A stretch of DNA of 64,000 nucleotides from Sphingopyxis terrae subsp. terrae NBRC 15098 (lineage in GTDB: Bacteria > Pseudomonadota > Alphaproteobacteria > Sphingomonadales > Sphingomonadaceae). Positions 44,601 to 54,032 of this stretch are shown one piece after another. The position numbers were made by a program, and so were the translations under genes. The stretch spans positions 3,667,001 to 3,731,000 of the forward strand of contig NZ_CP013342.1 of NCBI RefSeq assembly GCF_001610975.1. Direction: 5' to 3'. The notes beneath the pieces were generated by a model, which saw nothing but the letters and a program-made list of their open reading frames with translations, made no database searches and was not told where the DNA came from. Each line of letters begins with the position of its first letter. Within the stretch, counting starts at the first letter, position 1.

Positions 44601-45608
44601 TCACGCCAGCGCCAGCAGCGCGTCGCGCTGGTCGATCAGCGCCGCGAACTGGCGCTCGTCGTGCATCCCGGCGATCCGCTCCATCGCGCCTTCGAGCCGG
44701 GCGAGCGAGTCCGCGCCGATGGGGTCGAGTGCGTTGGCGATGCCGACCATGTCGTCCATCTTCGCCCAGCAGTTGAGCGCCAGGTCGCAGCCCGCGGCGA
44801 TCGCCGCCGCCGCGCGCGTCGGGACGTCGCCCGACAGCGCCTCCATATCGAGGTCGTCGGTCATCAACAGGCCGTGAAAGCCGATGCGCTGACGGATCAC
44901 GCTGCCGATGATCGTCGGCGAAAGCGTCGCGGGCAGATCGGGATCCCACGCCTTGAAGATAACGTGGCAGGTCATCGCCATCGCCGCGTCACGCAGAGCA
45001 GCAAAGGGCGCAAGGTCGGTCTGCAACTCGCGGTCGTGGGCATCGACGACGGGCAGTGCCTTGTGCGAATCGATCAGCGCACGGCCATGCCCCGGAATAT
45101 GTTTGACAACCCCGACGACGCCGCCGTCCTGCAATCCGCTCAGGATCGCGCGGCCCAGCGCCGCAACGCGCATCGGCTCGCTGCCCAGCGCGCGATCGCC
45201 GATCACATCGCTTGCCCCCGGCTGGCGCACGTCGAGCAGCGGCAGGCAATCGACGGTGATCCCCACTTCGGCAAGCATGGAGGCGAGCGCCATCGCATTG
45301 AGCCGCGCCGCCTCGATCGCGCTCGCCGGCGCGCGTTCGTACAGCGCATCGAACGCCGCCCCGCTCGGAAAATCGGGCCATTCGGGCGCCTTCATGCGCG
45401 CGACGCGGCCGCCTTCCTGATCGATCAGGATCGGCAGATTGGCGCGCCCGTCAAGCTCGCGCAGCGTGTCGGTCAGGCGGCGAAGCTGGGTGCGGTTCTC
45501 GATATTGCGGCCGAACAATATATAGCCCGCGGGCGCGCTGTCGCGAAAGAAAGCGCGCTCGTCGTCGGTCAGCGTCAGGCCCGACAGGCCGAAGATCGCG
45601 GGTATCAT
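44601..45608 (-). CDS. nagZ: Beta-N-acetylhexosaminidase, family GH3
   Basis: 335 aa, cytoplasmic; removes GlcNAc from muropeptides in peptidoglycan recycling. NagZ motifs: LIDQEGGRVARMK near 61-73, KHIPGHG at 169-175 followed by DSHKALP at 180-186 (mobile catalytic His/Asp loop), and the nucleophile strand MTDDLDMEAL near 254-263. A 108-base gap separates it from the SPOR gene and may hold a minor promoter. Confidence 0.94.
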   Translation of the reverse strand: MIPAIFGLSGLTLTDDERAFFRDSAPAGYILFGRNIENRTQLRRLTDTLRELDGRANLPILIDQEGGRVARMKAPEWPDFPSGAAFDALYERAPASAIEAARLNAMALASMLAEVGITVDCLPLLDVRQPGASDVIGDRALGSEPMRVAALGRAILSGLQDGGVVGVVKHIPGHGRALIDSHKALPVVDAHDRELQTDLAPFAALRDAAMAMTCHVIFKAWDPDLPATLSPTIIGSVIRQRIGFHGLLMTDDLDMEALSGDVPTRAAAAIAAGCDLALNCWAKMDDMVGIANALDPIGADSLARLEGAMERIAGMHDERQFAALIDQRDALLALA

Positions 45609-45716
45609 CGTACGTCAACCTCCACCGGCGGACGCCCCCTCAGGCATCGGCCAAGGGATCGACTATGCCATAGCCGGTGCGGCGAACCAACGGCGGGTGC
45701 GGCAAAACGGGCGATA

Positions 45717-46490
45717 TCAACGAACGACGACGCAATTTTCGCCCGCAACACGCAATTTTCCGCACAAATTCGATGCGTTAGCCGCCGTACCCGTCGCCAC
45801 GCGCAAACGGTAGACGGTGCCGCTCCCGGTCTTCACCGGCGAAACGAACCGGCTCAATTCGGACAGATAGGCAAAGCGCTTGCTCAGATTGCCCCACGCC
45901 TTGTTCGCCGCCGCCTCGCTGCTGAACGCGCCAAGCTGAACCAGTCCGGTCGCGGCGCCAGCCGCCTCGGCCTGCGCGCCTGTCGCTTCGCCGGTCTTGA
46001 CCGACATCGCCGCGGGCTTGGGCTTGCCCTTGTCAGCCGCCGCGATCCGCGCCGCTTCGGCCTTTGCGGCGGCGGCCTTGTCGGCCTGCGCCTTCGCGGC
46101 CTCGGCCTGCGCCATCGCGTCGCGTTCGGCGGGTGTCACTGCGGGTTCCTCGGGCATGCGGCTCGGATCGACCTTGCCCCCGGGGGTCAATCCTTCACTC
46201 GCCGCAAAACTCGCTGCGCCCTCACCCTCGAACGTCTTGGCGCCGTCGGTCTTTGGCGGCACTTTGTAGTCGCCCTTGTCGGCGACGATCAGCTCGCCCT
46301 GCCCGCGCGCGCCGCCGTTCTGGACCCACCACAGCCCGCCGAGCACAGCACCGATCAGCAGAAGCCCGCCGAGCACCATGATGAGCAGGCGCGCGGGCGA
46401 GACTTCGGCATCATCCTCGAAACCTTCGGCGGGTTCCAGCCACGGCAGGCGATCCTCGTCCTCCAGCCCCAATCCCGCATCCGTCGCCAT
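45717..46490 (-). CDS. SPOR domain protein
   Basis: 257 aa. Cytoplasmic acidic start, one membrane helix (about 34-56, LIMVLGGLLLIGAVLGGLWWV), a long Ala/Lys-rich helical region (about 115-170) and a C-terminal SPOR domain (about 180-257, VQLGAFSSEAAANKAWGNLS) that binds denuded peptidoglycan at division sites. The ATG at 46490 overlaps the argS stop (TGATG), with GAGGAG 8 bases before; GTG at 46493 is the alternative. Probably aids cell division. Confidence 0.9.
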   Translation of the reverse strand: MATDAGLGLEDEDRLPWLEPAEGFEDDAEVSPARLLIMVLGGLLLIGAVLGGLWWVQNGGARGQGELIVADKGDYKVPPKTDGAKTFEGEGAASFAASEGLTPGGKVDPSRMPEEPAVTPAERDAMAQAEAAKAQADKAAAAKAEAARIAAADKGKPKPAAMSVKTGEATGAQAEAAGAATGLVQLGAFSSEAAANKAWGNLSKRFAYLSELSRFVSPVKTGSGTVYRLRVATGTAANASNLCGKLRVAGENCVVVR

Positions 46491-48217
46491 CACGCCATCT
46501 CCTCGAGCGCCTCCACCCCCATCAGGTGCAGCCCGTTGCGGATAACCTGCCCGATTCCATCGGCCAAATAAAGGCGGGTTGCGGTCAGTTCGGCGTCATT
46601 TGCCAAAATGATACGGGCGTCGGGCCGATCGTTGCCCATGTTCCACCACGCATGAAAGGCCGCGGCGACATCGCCCAGATAAAAGGCGATGCGATGCGGC
46701 TCGCGCGCCGTCGCCGCCGCCTCGACCGTGCGCGGGAATTGCGCGAGCAGCTTGACCAGCCCCAGCTCATAGGCGTTGAGCCGCGCGATGTCGGGCGCCG
46801 CCGCAGCGATACCCGCATCGGCGAGCTTGCGCTTCAGCGATGCGATCCGCGCATGGGCATATTGAACATAGAAGACCGGATTGTCGCGCGACGCCTCGAC
46901 CACCTTGGCAAAGTCGAAATCCATCTGCGCGTCAGCCTTGCGCGTCAGCATGGTAAAGCGCACCGCATCCTTGCCGACCTCATCGACGATGTCGGCGAGC
47001 GTGACGAAATTACCCGCACGCTTCGACATCTTGAACGGCTCGCCATTCTTGAGCAGCCGGACCATCTGGACCAGCTTGACGTCGAACTTCTTGGCGCCGC
47101 CGGTCAGCGCCGCGACCGCCGCCTTGATGCGCTTGACCGTCCCCGCATGGTCGGCGCCCCAGATGTCGATCAGCTCGTCGGCATCCTGCGCCTTCTGATA
47201 ATGATAGGCGAGGTCGGCGCCGAAATAGGTCCAGCTCCCGTCCGATTTCTTGATCGGCCGGTCCTGATCGTCGCCGAACTTGGTCGAGCGGAACAGCGGC
47301 AGTTCAACCGGCTCCCAATCCTCGGGCGTCTCGCCCTTCGGCGCTTCGAGCACACCGTCATAGACCAGGTCATGCTCGCGCAGCCATTTTTCGGCGGCGG
47401 CGGGCTTGCCCTCGGCCTGCAGCTCGGCCTCCGACGAGAAGAGATCATGATGGATGCCCAGCTTGGCGAGGTCGGCGCGGATCATGTCCATCATCGCGCT
47501 CACCGCCTCGGCGCGGAACAGGCCGAGCCACGCACTTTCGGGCGCGCCGACATAACGGTCGCCATATTCGGCGGCGAGCTTTTCAGCGACGGGCTTCAGA
47601 TAATCGCCGGGGTAGAGCCCCTCGGGAATCGCGCCGATATCTTCGCCCAGCGCCTCGCGGTAGCGCATGTGGACCGAGCGCGCGAGCACATCGACCTGCG
47701 CACCGGCGTCGTTGACATAATATTCGCGCGTGACCTTGTGCCCCGAATATTCGAGCAGCGCCGCCAGCGCGTCGCCCACCACCGCGCCGCGGCAATGGCC
47801 CACGTGCATCGGGCCGGTCGGGTTCGCCGACACATATTCGACATTGACGCGCCGCGCGGCGCCCATCGCCGAGCGGCCATAATCGCCCGCCTCGGCATGG
47901 ATCAGCGCCAGTTCGCCGCGCCAGCTATCGTCGGCGACGCGCAGGTTGATGAAGCCCGGTCCGGCGACGCTCGCTTCGGTCACTTCGCCGATTGCCGTCA
48001 GTTCGCCGACGAGCAGTTCGGCGAGCGTGCGCGGGTTCGTCCCTGCGGGCTTGGCGAGCACCATTGCGGCGTTGGTCGCGACATCGCCATGCGCCGGGTC
48101 GCGCGGCGGCTCGACGCTGATCGCCCCGCGATCGAGCCCGGAGGGCAGTGCCCCGCGCGCGACAAGCGCATCCAGAGCGGTATCGATATGGTCGGAAAAA
48201 CGGCTGAACAGGGTCAT
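46490..48217 (-). CDS. argS: Arginyl-tRNA synthetase
   Basis: 575 aa class I synthetase charging tRNA-Arg. The HIGH motif appears as MHVGHCRGAVVGDAL near 125-139 and KMSKS as KMSKRAGNF near 398-406. The C-terminal DALR anticodon domain ends the protein. It heads a minus-strand series argS-SPOR-nagZ-scpA-scpB-tatA-tatB-tatC with short or overlapping junctions, a widely conserved alphaproteobacterial arrangement. Confidence 0.96.
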   Translation of the reverse strand: MTLFSRFSDHIDTALDALVARGALPSGLDRGAISVEPPRDPAHGDVATNAAMVLAKPAGTNPRTLAELLVGELTAIGEVTEASVAGPGFINLRVADDSWRGELALIHAEAGDYGRSAMGAARRVNVEYVSANPTGPMHVGHCRGAVVGDALAALLEYSGHKVTREYYVNDAGAQVDVLARSVHMRYREALGEDIGAIPEGLYPGDYLKPVAEKLAAEYGDRYVGAPESAWLGLFRAEAVSAMMDMIRADLAKLGIHHDLFSSEAELQAEGKPAAAEKWLREHDLVYDGVLEAPKGETPEDWEPVELPLFRSTKFGDDQDRPIKKSDGSWTYFGADLAYHYQKAQDADELIDIWGADHAGTVKRIKAAVAALTGGAKKFDVKLVQMVRLLKNGEPFKMSKRAGNFVTLADIVDEVGKDAVRFTMLTRKADAQMDFDFAKVVEASRDNPVFYVQYAHARIASLKRKLADAGIAAAAPDIARLNAYELGLVKLLAQFPRTVEAAATAREPHRIAFYLGDVAAAFHAWWNMGNDRPDARIILANDAELTATRLYLADGIGQVIRNGLHLMGVEALEEMA

Positions 48218-48328
48218 GGGTCAGGTCAATCTTCGGTCAAAAGGTCGGTCGGCGCCCTACCGCAGCTTGGCAGGCACGAAAAGCCCCGCGTCGCCCGGAT
48301 GGCGGCGCAGGGCGAAACGGATGCGAAC

Positions 48329-48346
48329 GGCGCGCGCATGCGCGCC
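48329..48346. terminator. Hairpin after the lipoprotein gene
   Basis: Stem GGCGCGC-GCAT-GCGCGCC 10 bases past the stop of the minus-strand lipoprotein gene at 48357. GC-rich, no T-run; possible Rho-assisted end. Confidence 0.4.
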
Positions 48347-48356
48347 GCCGCGACGC

Positions 48357-49028
48357 CTATCGTCGGACGTTATATTCGAGCTGTTCCTGCGTCAGTTGAA
48401 AGCCGACGAGCAGTTCGAAGCTCGCGCGCTGCACCGCGGCGCGCACTTCGGGGATGCTCAGCGGGTCGATCGCGGCGTCGGCATCGCCGGCGCGGCGCTT
48501 GCGGTTGATGCGTTCCTGCACATCAGCGGGCAGCGTCGCGGCGGCGCGGTCGACATAGGCGGCCGCCTGGGCATGGCCGCTGCCGCGCGTCTGGCCTTCG
48601 GGGAAGGAGACGGTGACGGTGCCGAGCCGCTTGGCCACGACCGCGGTGCCGCCCTGGACGACAGTCGCGAAATAGGGAAGCTCGACCGTCCGGGCCGGGC
48701 CGGCATCGCGGCGCGTCGCCACGACGTCGAAATCGGCAAGCTGATAGACTTTCTCCGCCTGGTCGTTGCACTGCGGCACAACATGGGTGATCGTCGCGAC
48801 GACGTCGACCGCGCTCGCATCGCGGCTCGTCGCCGGATCGAACAGCGTGATGTCGCCGGTGTGCAGCGGCACGGCAACCGCCGGACAAGCGCTGCGCGTC
48901 GCGGTGATGCCGACGCCCGACGACAGGTCGATATCATTGTCCTTCGCGCACCCCGCGACCATGACCATGGCGGCCGCGCCGCACAGCATGGCGATTGATT
49001 TACGGGGCGGGACGAAACTGGGCATCAT
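48357..49028 (-). CDS. Hypothetical lipoprotein
   Basis: 223 aa. A signal with lipobox VAGC (Cys about 27) is followed by KDNDIDLSSG. The mature part is strand-rich with VVATITHVVPQC and LGTVTVSFPEGQ, ending in a helical tail (LSIPEVRAAVQRASFELLVGF). No family is recognised beyond similarity in style to envelope lipoproteins of sphingomonads. GGAAAG lies 7 bases before the ATG at 49028. Its start is divergent from ispH, and argS lies downstream. Confidence 0.75.
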   Translation of the reverse strand: MMPSFVPPRKSIAMLCGAAAMVMVAGCAKDNDIDLSSGVGITATRSACPAVAVPLHTGDITLFDPATSRDASAVDVVATITHVVPQCNDQAEKVYQLADFDVVATRRDAGPARTVELPYFATVVQGGTAVVAKRLGTVTVSFPEGQTRGSGHAQAAAYVDRAAATLPADVQERINRKRRAGDADAAIDPLSIPEVRAAVQRASFELLVGFQLTQEQLEYNVRR

Positions 49029-49174
49029 GATATAGCTTTCCAATCAGGCGCGGGCCGCGGAGGACGAACGTCACCGCTCCATGCGCGCCGCTTCTTATCG
49101 GTGCGATGAACAAGGCGCAACATGGACGAAGCGGCTTTACCTTGTCACGGCCGCTGCGCTAGAGCGCGCGGGTC

Positions 49175-50149
49175 ATGACAGATCTTACGCAATCCGCCGC
49201 CGAAGCCCCGGAACTCAAGGTTTTGGTGGCCGCCCCACGCGGCTTTTGCGCCGGCGTCGACCGGGCGATCCGCATCGTCGAGCTCGCGATCGAGCGTTAT
49301 GGCGCGCCCGTCTATGTCCGGCACGAGATCGTCCATAACCGCTATGTCGTTGAATCGCTGAAGGCGAAGGGGGCGATTTTCGTCGAATCGCTCGATCAGG
49401 TACCCGACGGCGTTCCGGTCGTGTTCAGTGCGCACGGCGTTCCCAAGGCGGTTCCGGCAAAGGCCGAAGCGCGCGGGCTCGACTATATCGACGCGACCTG
49501 TCCGCTGGTATCCAAGGTCCACAAACAGGCCGAGCGCGCCAACGAACAGGGCCGTCACATCATCTTCATCGGCCACGCCGGCCACCCCGAAGTCATCGGC
49601 ACGCTCGGCCAATTGCCTGATGGCGCAATGACGCTGGTCGAATCGGTCGACGATGTCGCCGCGCTGTCGCCCGCCGATCCCGATAATCTCGCCTTCCTGA
49701 CCCAGACCACATTATCCGTCGACGACACGCGCGACATCGTGGCGGCGCTGCAGCATCGCTTCCCCACCATCCAGGGGCCGCGCGGCGAGGATATCTGCTA
49801 TGCCACGTCGAACCGGCAGGAAGCAGTGAAAGCAATCGCCGGCCAGTGCGACCGCGTCATCGTCATCGGCGCGCCCAACAGCTCGAACAGCCTGCGTCTC
49901 GTCGAAGTCGCGGAACGGCTTGGCACCCCTGCCCATCTCGTCCAGCGCGGCACCGACGTCGAACCCGCATGGCTGGCCGGGATCGCGACGCTTGGCATTA
50001 CCGCCGGAGCCAGTGCGCCAGAAACGCTGGTGCGCGAGGTAATCGACGCGGTCGCGGCGCATCGCGCGATCGTCGAGGACGTTGTCGTCACGGCCGAGGA
50101 GCATATGACCTTCAAGCTCCCCCGCGGGCTCGAGCCGGCGGCCGCCTGA
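49175..50149 (+). CDS. ispH: 4-hydroxy-3-methylbut-2-enyl diphosphate reductase
   Basis: 324 aa. Last step of the MEP isoprenoid pathway; a [4Fe-4S] enzyme. The three cluster cysteines are Cys25 ([12 protein letters not shown]), Cys109 ([13 protein letters not shown]) and Cys208 ([14 protein letters not shown]). HEIVHN and FSAHGVP motifs are also present. The stop overlaps the thrB start (TGATG). Confidence 0.95.
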   Translation: MTDLTQSAAEAPELKVLVAAPRGFCAGVDRAIRIVELAIERYGAPVYVRHEIVHNRYVVESLKAKGAIFVESLDQVPDGVPVVFSAHGVPKAVPAKAEARGLDYIDATCPLVSKVHKQAERANEQGRHIIFIGHAGHPEVIGTLGQLPDGAMTLVESVDDVAALSPADPDNLAFLTQTTLSVDDTRDIVAALQHRFPTIQGPRGEDICYATSNRQEAVKAIAGQCDRVIVIGAPNSSNSLRLVEVAERLGTPAHLVQRGTDVEPAWLAGIATLGITAGASAPETLVREVIDAVAAHRAIVEDVVVTAEEHMTFKLPRGLEPAAA

Positions 50150-51111
50150 TGGCCGTCTATACCGCGGTCGACCCCGACGATCTCGCCGCGCTGGTCGGCC
50201 GTTACGACATCGGCACGGTGCTGTCGTGCAAGGGCATTGCCGAGGGCGTCGAAAACAGCAACTTCCTGCTCGAAACGACCGGCGGGCGCTTCATCCTGAC
50301 GCTGTACGAAAAGCGGGTGCAGGAGGGCGACCTGCCCTTCTTTGTCGATCTGCTCGGCCATCTCGCACGGCGAGGCTGCCCGGTGCCGGCGATGATCCGC
50401 GACCGCGACGGCCGCGCGATCCAGCAGATTTCGGGGCGCCCCGCCTGCATCATCCAGTTTCTCGCGGGCATTTCGCTGACGCATCCGACCCCCGCGCAAT
50501 GCGCCGCTGCGGGTGCCGCGCTCGGCGCGATGCACAAGGCGGTCGAAGATTTTTCCGGCGCCCGTGAAAACAGCATGGGCCGCGCGCATTGGCGCGGCGT
50601 CGCCGCCGCTGCGGGCGATCTGGACACCGTGCTTGCCGGGCTGCAGGCAATCGTCGATGGCGAGCTTGCCTTCCTCGACGATCGCTGGCCGGCGGACCTG
50701 CCGCGCCACGTCATCCACGCCGACCTGTTCCCCGACAATGTGCTGATGCTCGGCGATCGCGTGACCGGCCTCATCGACTTTTATTTCGCGGCGACCGACT
50801 TTCGCGCCTTTGACCTCGCGGTCACCCATGCCTCTTGGACCTTTTCCGACGACGGCCGGACCTGCGACGGTGCCCGCGCGTCGGCGCTGATGCGCGGCTA
50901 TGCCTCGGAAATCGATCTCAGCGCGGACGAAGTCGCCGTGCTGCCGCTGCTGGCACGCGGCGCTGCGCTGCGCTTTCTGCTCACCCGCGCGCACGATTGG
51001 ATCCACACCCCCGCTGACGCGCTGGTCATACGCAAGGATCCCGCGCCCTTCCTCGAACGCCTGCGCCGCTACCAGGCCGCCGACGCCGCCGACCTGTTCC
51101 GCGCGGGATGA
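50149..51111 (+). CDS. thrB: Homoserine kinase, ThrB2 type
   Basis: 320 aa of the aminoglycoside-phosphotransferase-like (choline kinase) fold, the alphaproteobacterial homoserine kinase. It starts [20 protein letters not shown], with the [15 protein letters not shown] nucleotide region near 24-42, and [13 protein letters not shown] (catalytic HxDxxxxN) near 185-197 followed by IDFYFAATD. Makes O-phosphohomoserine for threonine synthesis. Coupled with ispH upstream and rnhA downstream by overlaps. Confidence 0.93.
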   Translation: MAVYTAVDPDDLAALVGRYDIGTVLSCKGIAEGVENSNFLLETTGGRFILTLYEKRVQEGDLPFFVDLLGHLARRGCPVPAMIRDRDGRAIQQISGRPACIIQFLAGISLTHPTPAQCAAAGAALGAMHKAVEDFSGARENSMGRAHWRGVAAAAGDLDTVLAGLQAIVDGELAFLDDRWPADLPRHVIHADLFPDNVLMLGDRVTGLIDFYFAATDFRAFDLAVTHASWTFSDDGRTCDGARASALMRGYASEIDLSADEVAVLPLLARGAALRFLLTRAHDWIHTPADALVIRKDPAPFLERLRRYQAADAADLFRAG

Positions 51112-51566
51112 GCGCTGCAATGGGCAAAGGCCATACCGTAATTGTCGCGACCGACGGCGCCTGCAAGGGCAATCCCGGCCCCGGCGGCTGGGGCGCGGTG
51201 CTGCGCTGGGGCGATGTCGTCAAGACGCTGTCGGGCGGCGAGGCGGATACCACCAACAACCGCATGGAGTTGCTCGCCGCGATCGAGGCGCTCGCCGCGC
51301 TCAAGCGCCCGTGCAAGGTCGAACTGTCGACCGACAGTGTCTATGTCCGCGACGGCATCACCAAATGGGTCCATGGGTGGCAGCGCAACGGCTGGAAGAC
51401 CGCCGCGAAAAAGCCTGTCGCCAACGCCGACCTGTGGCAACGCCTGGTGCGCGAGGCCGCACGGCACGAGATCGAATGGCTGTGGGTCAAGGGCCACGCC
51501 GGCCACGGTGACAACGAACTCGCCGACAAGCTCGCGAGCGACGCCGCGTTGGCGATCAAACGCTAG
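51108..51566 (+). CDS. rnhA: Ribonuclease HI
   Basis: 152 aa. Removes RNA from RNA-DNA hybrids. The DEDD metal-binding residues are in [36 protein letters not shown] and [12 protein letters not shown]. It begins at 51108 within the thrB stop (ATGA); a second ATG at 51120 (MGKGHTV) is a possible start. Confidence 0.95.
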   Translation: MSAAMGKGHTVIVATDGACKGNPGPGGWGAVLRWGDVVKTLSGGEADTTNNRMELLAAIEALAALKRPCKVELSTDSVYVRDGITKWVHGWQRNGWKTAAKKPVANADLWQRLVREAARHEIEWLWVKGHAGHGDNELADKLASDAALAIKR

Positions 51567-51643
51567 GCGGCACGGGCCGACGCGATGCGGCTAACCCTGT
51601 GCGGCAGTGGGGAGCAGCAGACGTTGCCGAAATCTCTTTTGCG

Positions 51644-51665
51644 TACCCCGGCCTTCGCCGGGGTA
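51644..51665. terminator. Hairpin between convergent rnhA and J-domain genes
   Basis: Perfect 9-bp stem TACCCCGGC around CTTC. It sits between convergent genes (51566 and 51708) and could serve both. The sequence resembles small repeated intergenic palindromes common in sphingomonads. Confidence 0.55.
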
Positions 51666-51707
51666 AACAATATCGATGCTGCCCCTCTATTCGTTCGCAA
51701 AGCGTTC

Positions 51708-52265
51708 TCAGGCCGGCTTCCAGCTCTTGCGGTCTTCGGCCTGCTTCAGCACCTCGAACGCCGCCTGCCCGGCCGCGAAGCGTTTGGCAGCGTCGGCGTC
51801 GCCGGGCTTGACGTCGGGGTGGCATTCCTTGGCATAGGCGCGCCAGGCCTTTTTGGCCGCGTCGAAGTCGGCGTCGCTGTCGAGCCCGAACACCTCCAGC
51901 GCGCGCATCTCGTCCGCGCTGCGACTGCCGTCGCCCGGGCCGCCCCAGCCATAATGCTGTGCGCGGGCGTAACTGCGTGCGCCCTGCGCCTCTTCGGCGG
52001 CGCGCGCCGCGGCGTCTTCGGCGCTCAGGCCTGCGAAATAGTCCCAGCCGCGATTATATTCAGCGGCATGGGCTTCGCAGAAATACCAGCGTTCAGGACT
52101 GTTGGGCGATTTGGGTGCGGGGCATCGTCCGGGGGCGTCGCAACCATGGCGGTCGCACAGACGAACCTTTTGCGCCTCGCGGCCCTGCCCATAGGCGCGC
52201 CAGCGGGGGAAACCCCAATCGTCGGATCTCTTGGCGCGGCTCATCGGGACCATGTAGCGGCTCAC
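51708..52265 (-). CDS. J-domain protein with N-terminal Cys/His motif
   Basis: About 185 aa. The C-terminal J domain has the HPD triad near 149-151 (KECHPDVKPGD), so it probably stimulates DnaK. The N-terminal part has LCDRHGC, GRC and FCEAH, a possible zinc-binding cluster, and no Gly/Phe or classic DnaJ zinc repeats. The start is not settled: GTG at 52265, ATG at 52253 or ATG at 52244 (MSRAKRSDDWG), none with a strong ribosome site. This architecture recurs in alphaproteobacteria; the client is unknown. Confidence 0.85.
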   Translation of the reverse strand: MSRYMVPMSRAKRSDDWGFPRWRAYGQGREAQKVRLCDRHGCDAPGRCPAPKSPNSPERWYFCEAHAAEYNRGWDYFAGLSAEDAAARAAEEAQGARSYARAQHYGWGGPGDGSRSADEMRALEVFGLDSDADFDAAKKAWRAYAKECHPDVKPGDADAAKRFAAGQAAFEVLKQAEDRKSWKPA

Positions 52266-52297
52266 GGCAGCGATTGCTACCCGAGCCGGCCAAAATC

Positions 52298-53083
52298 CTA
52301 AGTCTTTGGTTTATATCCGAACGCCTTTTGCGCCAGCTTCACGACAGCGGGATCGCGGTCGGGCGGGGTCATCGGAACCGCCGCCTCCAGCGTGGCCGCA
52401 ACATGCGACAGCGCCGCGATCCGCGCCGCCTTCTTGTTGTTGCCGTCGATAACCTTCCACGGCGCCCAGCGCGTATCGGTGTGCGCGAACATGTCGTGCA
52501 TCGCGTCCAGATAGGCGCCCCGGTGCGCGCGGTTGCGATAATCCTCGGGCCCGGTTTTCCAACGCTTCCACGGATCGTCGAGGCGGTCGGCAAGGCGCTT
52601 GTCCTGCTCGGCCTGAGTCACATGGACGAACAGCTTGACCAGATTGGTGCGGCTGCCGGTCAGCTGCGCCTCGAACTCGTTGATCTCGTCAAAGCCCTTG
52701 CGCCATTCGGCCTCGGTCGCGAACCCCTCGACCCGCTCGACAAGGACGCGGCCGTACCAGCTCCTGTCAAAGATCGAGATGTCGCAATTGCCAGGCAGGC
52801 GGGTCCAGAAACGCCACAGGAAATGACGCGCCTTTTCCTCGTCGGTGGGGGCGCCGATCGGCCAGACCTCGAAATAGCGGGGATCGAGCTGCGCGGTCAG
52901 GCGCTGGATGATCCCGCCTTTCCCCGCCGCGTCCCAGCCTTCGAGCATGATGATGCTGCGCTGCCCATGGGTGATGTGCGCCGCCTGGACATTTTCGAGC
53001 CGCGCCTGCAGCGCCGCCAGATCCTTGGCGTAATCGCCGTCATATTTGGCGCCGGCTTCATAGTCGGCGAGGTCGATCGTCAT
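52298..53083 (-). CDS. ppk2: Polyphosphate kinase 2 family protein
   Basis: 261 aa. Transfers phosphate between polyphosphate and nucleotides. Walker A is EGWDAAGKGG at 48-57; the Walker B/lid region shows DRSWYGRVLVERVEG near 105-119 and the end of the lid is DPWKRWKTGPEDYRNR. I start at the ATG at 53083, with AAGGGGATGGATGG just upstream. Whether it makes or uses polyP, and for ADP or GDP, cannot be read from sequence. Other polyP genes lie 4-6 kb away. Confidence 0.92.
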   Translation of the reverse strand: MTIDLADYEAGAKYDGDYAKDLAALQARLENVQAAHITHGQRSIIMLEGWDAAGKGGIIQRLTAQLDPRYFEVWPIGAPTDEEKARHFLWRFWTRLPGNCDISIFDRSWYGRVLVERVEGFATEAEWRKGFDEINEFEAQLTGSRTNLVKLFVHVTQAEQDKRLADRLDDPWKRWKTGPEDYRNRAHRGAYLDAMHDMFAHTDTRWAPWKVIDGNNKKAARIAALSHVAATLEAAVPMTPPDRDPAVVKLAQKAFGYKPKT

Positions 53084-53143
53084 CCATCCATCCCCTTGGT
53101 CCGCGACCGCTGCTAACACAGCAGCGCGGTCGATGCGACGGGG

Positions 53144-54028
53144 TTAACCCTGAATGGCGGCAAGATCGGCGAGCAGCGCGGCGACGCGCGCGGGGTCTTC
53201 CATCGGGATGAAATGACTATGCTCGTCCCAGCGCTCGTCGCGCACCGCGCCGATATGCGCGCCGAGCCCCGGCGAGGTGGGACTTTGGGAAAAGTCCATC
53301 GAATCGCCGCGTTCGCCGCTCGGCGCGCGGATCAGCGTCACCGCCGCCGCCAGCCCCGATAGCCAGCGATAGGGGTCGATGCGCAGCGCATTCTGATAGA
53401 CCGACGCCTCGAGGCGCGGCGGACAGGCCAACTCCAGCCCCGTCCCTCCGGACGCGGGCAGCAGGCCATAGCGGCAATAATCATCCAGCACCGCCGGTTG
53501 CCAATGTGCATAGGGCGGACGATCGGCGAAGCGCGCGCGCATCTGTTCTGCGCTGTCCCAATTATCGCGCCGACGCGCCACGGGATGCTCGGCGGGATCG
53601 GGGATCGGTAGCGCATCCTGACCCGCATAAAGGTCGGGCGCCATGATGACCGGATCGATCAGGACAAGGTGACGAAAGGCATCGGGCCGCTGCGCCGACA
53701 GACGGGTCAGCGCATGCCCGCCCATGCTGTGCCCGCACCCGATCAGCGGCGTTCCGGCCAAGCGATCGATGAGCGGCAACAGCGCGTCGCCGGTCGCGCC
53801 CCAATCGGCGAGCGTCGCGGGGCGATAGCTGCGCCCATGCCCGCGATGATCGGGCGCGATGACATGCGTGCCTTGCGGCAAGGCGGCGACGACCTGGTCC
53901 CACAGCCGCGCATGAAATCCCGTCGCATGAAGCAGCAGCAGCGACGGCCCCGCCCCCGCGGTCCCCCATTCGAACCAGCAGATGTCGCCTTCCGGCGTAG
54001 CGAGCCGGTGTTCGCGCGGCCCGTTCAT
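53144..54028 (-). CDS. Alpha/beta hydrolase
   Basis: 294 aa. Nucleophile elbow GHSMGG with Ser101; oxyanion strand LLLHATGFHARLWDQV near 31-46, and DHRGHGRS near 60-67. A C-terminal His is likely in DEHSHFIPMEDP. Substrate unknown. It lies directly downstream of aspS (4-base gap) on the same strand. Confidence 0.88.
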   Translation of the reverse strand: MNGPREHRLATPEGDICWFEWGTAGAGPSLLLLHATGFHARLWDQVVAALPQGTHVIAPDHRGHGRSYRPATLADWGATGDALLPLIDRLAGTPLIGCGHSMGGHALTRLSAQRPDAFRHLVLIDPVIMAPDLYAGQDALPIPDPAEHPVARRRDNWDSAEQMRARFADRPPYAHWQPAVLDDYCRYGLLPASGGTGLELACPPRLEASVYQNALRIDPYRWLSGLAAAVTLIRAPSGERGDSMDFSQSPTSPGLGAHIGAVRDERWDEHSHFIPMEDPARVAALLADLAAIQG

Positions 54029-54032
54029 CGGG

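Noticed and set aside
43776..46571. 931-codon plus-strand open frame across scpA, nagZ and the SPOR gene
   Set aside because: It spans three well-supported minus-strand genes and encodes low-complexity sequence rich in Arg, Gln and His.
46526..48508. 660-codon plus-strand open frame opposite argS
   Set aside because: Composition shadow of argS; no protein-like pattern.
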